Shown here one piece after another: positions 8,201 to 10,937 of a DNA stretch of 10,937 bases. Made by a program: the position numbers and the translations under genes. Below the pieces are notes generated by a model that made no database searches, was not told the DNA's origin, and saw only the letters and a list, made by a program, of their open reading frames with translations. Origin of the DNA: Dunaliella salina (Eukaryota > Chlorophyta > Chlorophyceae > Chlamydomonadales > Dunaliellaceae); NCBI GenBank assembly GCA_002284615.2, contig MU069479.1, positions 317,450 through 328,386 of the forward strand, read 5' to 3'. Position 1 is the first letter of the stretch; each line of letters starts with the position of its first letter.

Positions 8201-10084
8201 GTTTTCAGGGATCTGCAAGCCTTGATCCAGGAGTCTCTTATTACTGCAGTCATCCATGCCAATAAGGGATGAGCCATACCGGCCTTTACTGAGGGCTTTT
8301 ACACAAAGACTAAGGGCTGCATTGTGTCTGTTGGTGTGCATCCCGCTCATTGTTGAGTTTTTACACCTGAGGAGTATGTGGTCAATGTGGTTGATGTTGA
8401 AGCATTTAGGAAATGCAAGTTGCCAAGTTGCACTGAGCACTGACTCTCAGTGGAAATGTGGCAAGGCCCTTTCCGGATGAAAAAGCTAGGTCCAGGAAAC
8501 TGCTTGCATTCAGGGGAAGGCTCCCGTTTGAACAAGCTTTGGGGGGGTCTTACCAGATGACCCTCAAGCCTTGGAGGATGCCAGCCAGAGATAGAGCCAG
8601 AGGCGATAGCTGATAATAATACCTTTATGTCAGGAAAGATCAGTGGGCAAAGCTGACAAGCATTTCTTTACATCAGAAATGATCAGTGGACAATAAAGCA
8701 TATCCTTATGCAGGATGAATAGACAATCCATTGCATCCTTTCTCACTGCATTCATACATTTCTGGTTGGTGTTGTACATCGGGGTGAGGGTGATCCAAGG
8801 CTCTTTGAGCCAATGTGTCTCCCTTAATTGATTTCTGGAGGGTTTCTTCCTGCCTAAGTGGCTTTCCCTTAAGGTAAAAAGCTTTTTCTTTCACCCCGCT
8901 ACGTACAGCACAACTTTTTTTCCATGTGTTATGTTGTGCAGCTAGTGAGCAGGTTCCCCAAACCTAATCGGTTTGCCTTGAACCTACCCCTGTGCGCTTG
9001 CCTCAATCTTAGGGTAATGGACCTTTTCCAGGCCCACAGAGGGAGGGTCTTTCAGGCATCACTTCCTCTTCTCCAAACACGTCAATGCATTGCTATGTCC
9101 TCGCACACACAGTATGTGCATGCACATGTGCTTTCATACGCATGCACATGTGCTTTCGTACGCATGCAGGGCCCCGGCAATGGAGAAGATGTGGTGGAAT
9201 ACTCTCCTCCACATCCCGTTTCAGGAACCCACAGGTATACCCGGCAATAAGGCAGTCTAAGTTACTTGTCTTGTTCTTCTGATTCTATTTTTTGCTCCTG
9301 GAGCTTTTCCTGTGTTACTTTCCTTCTGTAATGTTAACATCATTCTGAGAGGTGGATGGGTGCAGCTGCTTCTTTTGTACTAAAAGGTTTGAAAGGCAGC
9401 CAAATGAAGATGTGGAAGGGTTCTAGAGCAGCAGGTGGTGAAATGGATGTGGAAAGGATCTTTGGCATCAAGTGGTGGTATCAGGTGGCTTCTTCATAAT
9501 ATGATTTCCATTTTGCAAGGTGGTGTGGCATGGGTTGCAACAGGCATGTAGCAATAGGATTATAGCCAAAGGACAAAAGATGTGCTGCCTTTGGCCCGCA
9601 TTCATGGCCCTGCAATTATGGAGTGTATTTAGCCCCTGGTTTCAACATGAATGCTGATGCTGCTGTTTGTTGGATGGAGGTAAAGACACTGTAAAATATG
9701 GTGTCTGTAGAATCAAACCTGCTTTATGTTCTCCAAAATCTTGGGCCGTGGTGCTCAGGTTGCAGGCATTGTGCACAAATTTTGGGAACATAAGGAGAAA
9801 ATACAAGGAGTGTAAGTTGGAGGGTTTGTGATTACAAAAAAAATTTGACGGACTGATAAACGCCATTGAGCACAATTTGTCAATCCACAACCTGGATTCA
9901 GCGTCCTGGATGTTGCCTCCAAGCCGTTGCATTTCTGTGTTGGCACTGCAGGTACATCTTCTTGCTGTATGCACAGGAGCACGAGCACCAAAGACCTAGT
10001 CTTTTGCGAATGCATCTCACGGACCATGCCGTGGAGGGCCCAGTGACTATTGGCCTTCATCGAATGTGCTTTGACCACAGGTAG
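4474..10084 (+). CDS. phosphatidylethanolamine-binding protein (PEBP family), eight exons
   Basis: Proposed join: 4474-4573 (tentative), 4660-4738, 5111-5162, 5433-5498, 6337-6392, 6595-6664, 9170-9234, 9952-10084. It totals 621 nt, or 206 residues plus a stop, and phases agree at every junction. Hallmarks in order: VVSGINDVVPFL (N-terminal strand), KYGGEVISQG, the pocket motif DPDAPDPENP, EWLHW, the GTHRYIFLLY strand and a C-terminal GPV segment before TAG. PEBPs are small anion- or phospholipid-binding scaffold proteins acting in signalling (FT/TFL1/MFT flowering control in plants, RKIP in animals). The pocket Asp and His residues are present. The residue before LHW is Trp, as in MFT-type and most non-plant members, not the Tyr of FT or His of TFL1. 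A hydrophobic N-terminus suggests a secreted form, but only if exon 1 is right. Family assignment is firm; the ligand and pathway are unknown. Confidence 0.85.
4660..4738 (+). CDS. PEBP exon 2
   Basis: The acceptor is cctgcag|GG and the donor CAA|gtgagt. The exon encodes VPQHVVSGINDVVPFLEQG and then TWELVI, the N-terminal segment that in the family reads like VVGDVLDPF. It enters at phase 1 and leaves two bases that make Lys with the first base of exon 3. Confidence 0.8.
4773..4992 (-). mobile_element. family II LINE 3' end (copy E), in PEBP intron 2
   Basis: From the purine tail (AAAAAGAAAAAGAAAAG, 4773-4789) rightward, this matches copy G at 6671-6900: GAGGCCG then ATTAAGGGAA, CTAACTAACAAGCTAGC, the CCTCACCAGAAGGCC block and GACGCCCG. 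Read on the minus strand it is a 3' untranslated region ending in a TTTTC tail. No coding part remains. It sits 34 bp after the donor of exon 2. Confidence 0.85.
5111..5162 (+). CDS. PEBP exon 3
   Basis: The acceptor is cttgcag|G and the donor CCT|gtaagt, both strong. The exon encodes YGGEVISQGEHIPVDTP, matching the family pattern of YG, then V..G, then a P..T segment. It ends in phase 0. Confidence 0.88.
5189..5252. repeat. (GT)n microsatellite with GCGC interruptions, PEBP intron 3
   Basis: GT repeats alternate with GCGCGCG blocks. Open frames through this stretch on both strands are simple-sequence artefacts. It lies inside the intron between exons 3 and 4. Confidence 0.95.
5433..5498 (+). 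CDS. PEBP exon 4
   Basis: The acceptor is actggcag|GCA and the donor TTTTCA|gtgagc. The 22 codons begin ALSKPPQLDI and end GRSFS, filling the segment between the P..T region and the DPD strand. Phase 0 on both sides. The acceptor has a poor pyrimidine tract, but no alternative in this interval gives a better family match. Confidence 0.78.
5936..5959 (+). repeat. left direct repeat flanking copy F
   Basis: CCAAGCAAAGACATGCCACC (then CCTT) corresponds to CCAAGCAAAGACGTGCCCACC at 6119. I read it as the upstream target site duplication. Confidence 0.65.
5960..6118 (+). mobile_element. family II LINE 3' end (copy F), nested in copy C
   Basis: This is the same 3' untranslated block as copies E and G in opposite orientation: GGCCTTCTAGTGAGGCC, GCTAGCTTGCTAGC, GTTAGTTAGGGG and a tail GACTTTTCTTTTCTTTT. 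It is flanked by direct repeats beginning CCAAGCAAAGAC (5936 and 6119), extending to about 24 bp with one substitution and one indel, as expected of an aged target site duplication. Confidence 0.8.
6119..6330 (+). mobile_element. family I LINE 3' end (copy C), abutting PEBP exon 5
   Basis: Copy C retains the last retroelement codons (VLEPGACSNPPDPH, TAG at 6197-6199), the TTGTGGTGGAGGGGGC block, the GGCTC-TTTAT-GAGCC hairpin (6238-6252), the GTAGGGAGAATTTCTCTGCC block and the tail TTTTTCTTTTCTTTTCT. The tail runs directly into the exon 5 acceptor at 6336. Its upstream part was split by copy F. Confidence 0.85.
6238..6252 (+). other. family I 3' UTR hairpin in copy C
   Basis: GGCTC and GAGCC enclose a TTTAT loop. 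A flanking T-A (6237/6253) extends the stem to 6 bp. The stem is shared with copies A and D. Confidence 0.6.
6337..6392 (+). CDS. PEBP exon 5 (DPDAP pocket)
   Basis: The acceptor is ttttctgttcag|GTC and the donor GAATG|gtgggt. The exon encodes VIMIDPDAPDPENP and then SAKE, the most conserved PEBP block, with the Asp-Pro-Asp of the anion pocket. The pyrimidine tract of its acceptor is the TTTTC tail of family I copy C. Confidence 0.92.
6544..6582 (+). mobile_element. family II LINE tail fragment (copy L), PEBP intron 5
   Basis: GCCAGGCCCTGCATAGAC followed by TTTTCTCTTTCTCTTTTTCTC matches the terminal segment of family II (GGCTTGCGTAGACTTTTC in copy H). It is a very short remnant that supplies the pyrimidine tract for exon 6. 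Confidence 0.55.
6595..6664 (+). CDS. PEBP exon 6 (LHW block)
   Basis: The acceptor is cccttcag|G and the donor GTCAAG|gtgatg. The exon completes Trp and encodes LHWYRVNISGLELLRIASG and then HAVK. LHW and the NI.G turn are family hallmarks. The pyrimidine tract comes from a family II tail at 6544-6582. A minus-oriented family II tail starts seven bases after the exon ends. Confidence 0.85.
6671..7235 (-). mobile_element. family II LINE, 3' portion of interrupted element (copy G)
   Basis: On the minus strand this continues the retroelement protein from TNPFITLER through HIILIGMAGTIYNKFTITPL and LASKLRDHVI to a TAG. The 3' untranslated region follows, with the GCTAGC mini-repeat, and then the tail (6671-6693 on the plus strand as AAGAAAAG units). 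The protein part matches the C-terminal half of the family I nuclease region (LLGVGGTIY segment). It joins in frame with 8004-8530 when the insertion 7236-8003 and one target duplication are ignored, so the two are halves of one element. Confidence 0.85.
7221..7235 (+). repeat. 15-bp target site duplication, left
   Basis: TGAAGGGGTTTGTGT is identical at 8004-8018, and the flanking bases differ on both sides. It brackets copy H. Confidence 0.88.
7236..8003 (+). mobile_element. family II LINE, 5'-truncated nested insertion (copy H)
   Basis: This copy starts inside the nuclease domain (LKFCPDTNPF) and continues through HIILIGVGGTIYND. It is broken by a SINE-like insertion (7411-7607), then resumes with YTITPPIHLGLTKQK and DHAIRRLSTI. 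A degraded ending (ASNPLDPH-like, TAG near 7854) is followed by the family II 3' untranslated region and a tail CTTTTCTTTTACTTTTCTTT. Perfect 15-bp direct repeats flank it. It inserted in the orientation opposite to its host copy (J+G). Confidence 0.88.
7411..7607 (+). mobile_element. tRNA-like SINE candidate inside copy H
   Basis: About 197 bp interrupts copy H between codons that are contiguous in copy G. It carries GGTTCGATTCT (7476-7486), close to the RNA polymerase III B box of tRNAs, and ends in a (CCTTTTT)n tail (7567-7607) like the LINE tails. The A box is not convincing and the T-arm is not paired, so this is not a working tRNA. A SINE mobilised by the local LINE is my inference. Target duplications are unclear. 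Confidence 0.5.
8004..8018 (+). repeat. 15-bp target site duplication, right
   Basis: Identical to 7221-7235. It directly follows the pyrimidine tail of copy H. Confidence 0.88.
8004..8530 (-). pseudogene. family II LINE zinc-knuckle and PD-(D/E)XK nuclease, 5' portion (copy J)
   Basis: The minus strand reads a CCHC-like knuckle, KCFNINHIDHILLRC, whose first Cys is replaced by Phe (FPKC). An intact TNRHNAA motif (RHN at 8321-8329), KALSKG, TRPDAIFV (Pro-Asp at 8126-8131) and, after a frameshift near 8050-8080, LVELKFCPDTNPF (Glu-X-Lys at 8029-8037) follow. The order CCHC, K/R-H-D/N, PD, E-X-K is that of R2-type LINE endonucleases. The copy is dead through the frameshift and the lost Cys. Its remainder is copy G (6671-7235), separated by copy H. 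The 5' limit near 8530 is approximate. Confidence 0.8.
8542..8612 (-). mobile_element. possible degraded family II 3' UTR fragment
   Basis: TCTTACCAGATGACCCTCA and the following GAGCCAGAGGC vaguely match the CCTCACCAGAAGGCCCTCA and GAGCCAGAAGC blocks of copy E in the same orientation. The similarity is by eye only and weak. Confidence 0.3.
8624..8705. repeat. imperfect ~43-bp tandem duplication
   Basis: TTTATGTCAGGAAAGATCAG with TGGGCAA, and TTTACATCAGAAATGATCAG with TGGACAA, lie 43 bp apart, and both run on to an AAGCAT. No function is apparent. It lies in PEBP intron 6. Confidence 0.65.
8795..8873 (+). mobile_element. family I LINE 3' UTR fragment (copy D)
   Basis: It shares with copy A the GGCTC-TTT-GAGCC hairpin (8799-8811), CAATGTGTCT, CCTTAATTGAT and the GAGGGTTTCTT..CCTGCCTA segment. 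The tail has decayed. The match may extend left to about 8735 at lower similarity. Confidence 0.7.
8874..9117. other. rest of PEBP intron 6
   Basis: No repeat family or coding signal is recognised between copy D and the exon 7 tandem repeat. The open frame at 8924-9250 simply runs across exon 7 in another reading frame. Confidence 0.5.
9118..9169. repeat. 22-bp tandem repeat at the exon 7 acceptor
   Basis: GCATGCACATGTGCTTTC followed by ATAC or GTAC occurs at 9118-9139 and 9140-9161, with a partial third unit at 9162-9169. The third unit supplies the GCAG 3' splice site of PEBP exon 7. Each unit contains the palindromes GCATGC and GCACATGTGC. Confidence 0.9.
9170..9234 (+). CDS. PEBP exon 7 (GTHR block)
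   Basis: The acceptor is gcatgcag|GGC and the donor CACAG|gtatac. The exon encodes GPGNGEDVVEYSPPHPVSG and then TH plus two bases of Arg. It matches the family P.PP.G.HRY segment, although the usual PYxGPxPP is here EYSPPHPV. It enters in phase 0, as required by exon 6. Confidence 0.82.
9235..9951 (+). other. PEBP intron 7
   Basis: This is a 717-bp intron with donor gtatac and acceptor cactgcag. I see no retroelement match. A GTGG/GATGTGG-rich patch at about 9400-9490 is simple-sequence-like. Overlapping minus-strand frames of 110 codons (9642-9974 and 9755-10087) have no recognised motif, and the second is antisense to exon 8. Confidence 0.6.
9952..10084 (+). CDS. PEBP exon 8 with stop
   Basis: The acceptor is cactgcag|G. 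The first base completes Arg, and the exon continues YIFLLYAQEHEHQRPSLLRM and, later, the HAVEGPVTIG segment, which parallels the family's C-terminal LG.PV strand. TAG at 10082-10084 ends the frame. CACAG|gtagca at the stop could instead be a donor into a further exon, but I found no convincing continuation. Confidence 0.85.
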
Positions 10085-10368
10085 CACGTGCTCTTTGCAT
10101 TTGGATATGCAATCACGATTGAAATGAAGCCCTTTTCCGTTGAATATGTTTCAATCACTTGTGATGCTTTATGTCTTGCCTGGGCACCTTAATCTGCAAG
10201 GTACATGATTGCAAAAGTAGAAGAGAAAAGAAGACTACACAGTCCACGTATGGCTGCTTGCAATGGGGGAAGGCAATACAGCTTTTGAAGCTAATAAATT
10301 CATCCTACATGCTTTCCTCTCTAGTGAAGCCCTTGTTTGCTTCCTACCCTTAACATTTTCCTTTGTGC
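10085..10368 (+). other. probable PEBP 3' flank or 3' UTR
   Basis: No coding signal follows the TAG at 10082-10084. No nearby AATAAA-like or TGTAA-like polyadenylation signal is seen except an AATAAA at about 10294 in an AT-rich patch. The transcript end is not resolved. Confidence 0.4.
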
Positions 10369-10463
10369 AAGAAAAGGATAAGGCCATGCAGGCCAGAAGC
10401 CTCGTGCGCTAAGGGAAAGTCCCCTAGCTAGCAAGTCAGCAGGTATCTCACCAAAATGCCCTC
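10369..10463 (-). mobile_element. family II LINE 3' end, truncated (copy K)
   Basis: AAGAAAAGG followed by GCAGGCCAGAAGCCTCGTG, CTAAGGGAAAGTCCCCTAGC, TAGCAAG and CTCACCAAAATGCCCTC matches copies E and G in order, with small deletions (the CTAACTAACAAG stretch is lost). It is a remnant with no coding part. Confidence 0.7.
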
Positions 10464-10937
10464 CTCCTTAATGCATACAGTGTATGGCCTGCAGAGGCTT
10501 TCTTTTTTTTTGCCACATGTTTTTTTCACGTGTGGATCAAGTGTCAATGGTAGGGGTCCTTCCACTATGCATGTTGACCACTTGGGAGGATGCTTCCATA
10601 CATATTCTAAGTTTGCACCACTCCTGCAAACTGCTCTGGAGTAAGCTTGGGTGCTCGAGCAGCTGCCTTACAAAATGTTTCAGTGATTTGACTTGCAAGC
10701 TGCGCAAAAGGATGGCCCAACCAATGCTGATGTAATCCTTACCCCTCGGTTTGTCTAAAGAGGGGCGCCTTGAACCTTATGCCGGCATTTCTATTCGCAC
10801 AGCTCCATCCGAGTGACATCCTTTACTGTGCACAGCCAACATCTTTTTACCTTCCCGCATCATTTGTAAACCCAAACAACACTTGTGTGCGAACGCAATG
10901 AGTGCCTCCCTGCATATGCCGTCTCCCCTTTCCTTGC
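10464..10937. other. unassigned end of window
   Basis: No gene is recognised. TGTAA occurs at 10731-10735 and 10865-10869. In green algae such a motif can act as a polyadenylation signal, but here it is only a short chance-level match. Two overlapping plus frames (10456-10644, 10484-10735) lack motifs. Confidence 0.4.

Noticed and set aside
4739..9951. PEBP introns as introner elements
   Set aside because: The repeats sit inside introns with their own duplications and retroelement coding remnants, and they do not span donor to acceptor.
10080..10084. A further PEBP intron using donor CACAG|gtagca at the stop codon
   Set aside because: The protein already reaches the family's normal C-terminal strand, and no downstream exon was found. 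A transcript could overturn this.
9755..10087. 110-codon minus frame over the last exon
   Set aside because: It is antisense to exon 8, whose plus-strand reading fits the PEBP C-terminus.
1..10937. CRISPR array, bacterial operon or prophage
   Set aside because: No spaced identical repeats, ribosome binding sites or packed genes are present. Spliced exons show that the window is eukaryotic.

Overview
This window is nuclear DNA of an intron-rich eukaryote. It has no bacterial-style gene packing. Splice junctions are canonical GT-AG, microsatellites are present, and fragments of LINE-like (non-LTR) retrotransposons sit in introns. The acceptor style (mostly GCAG, always followed by G), the (CA)n/(GT)n runs and the retroelement type would suit a green alga. 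That is inference; another intron-rich protist cannot be excluded.

The main gene is on the + strand at about 4474-10084. It encodes a phosphatidylethanolamine-binding protein (PEBP; the family of plant FT/TFL1/MFT and animal RKIP) and was assembled by eye from small exons. Exons 2-8 (4660-4738, 5111-5162, 5433-5498, 6337-6392, 6595-6664, 9170-9234, 9952-10084) join in one consistent frame. They contain the family hallmarks YGG, DPDAP, EWLHW and GTHRY, and end in a stop. A tentative exon 1 (4474-4573) would add a Met start and a signal-peptide-like N-terminus, giving about 206 residues.

The rest is dominated by decayed 3' ends of two related retrotransposon families. Their C-terminus has a CCHC knuckle, an RHN motif and a PD-(D/E)XK-type nuclease, the arrangement of restriction-like-endonuclease (R2-type) LINEs. 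The sense strand ends in a (TTTTC)n tail rather than poly(A). Family I copies lie at 596-1560 (+), 2931-2997 (-), 6119-6330 (+) and 8795-8873 (+). Family II copies lie at 4773-4992 (-), 5960-6118 (+), 6544-6582 (+), 6671-7235 with 8004-8530 (-), 7236-8003 (+) and 10369-10463 (-). One family II copy is inserted into another with a perfect 15-bp target duplication, and a tRNA-like SINE candidate sits inside that insertion.

Layout: 1-595 is a CA repeat and unassigned DNA. 596-1560 is the longest family I fragment. 1561-4277 is mostly unassigned, with one unrecognised minus-strand open frame. 4278-4429 is a periodic TTTTGCCC cluster just upstream of the PEBP gene. 4474-10084 is the PEBP gene with retroelement-filled introns. 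10085-10937 is its probable 3' flank. Sense-oriented retroelement tails form the pyrimidine tract of two PEBP 3' splice sites, so the mobile elements and the gene are physically intertwined.
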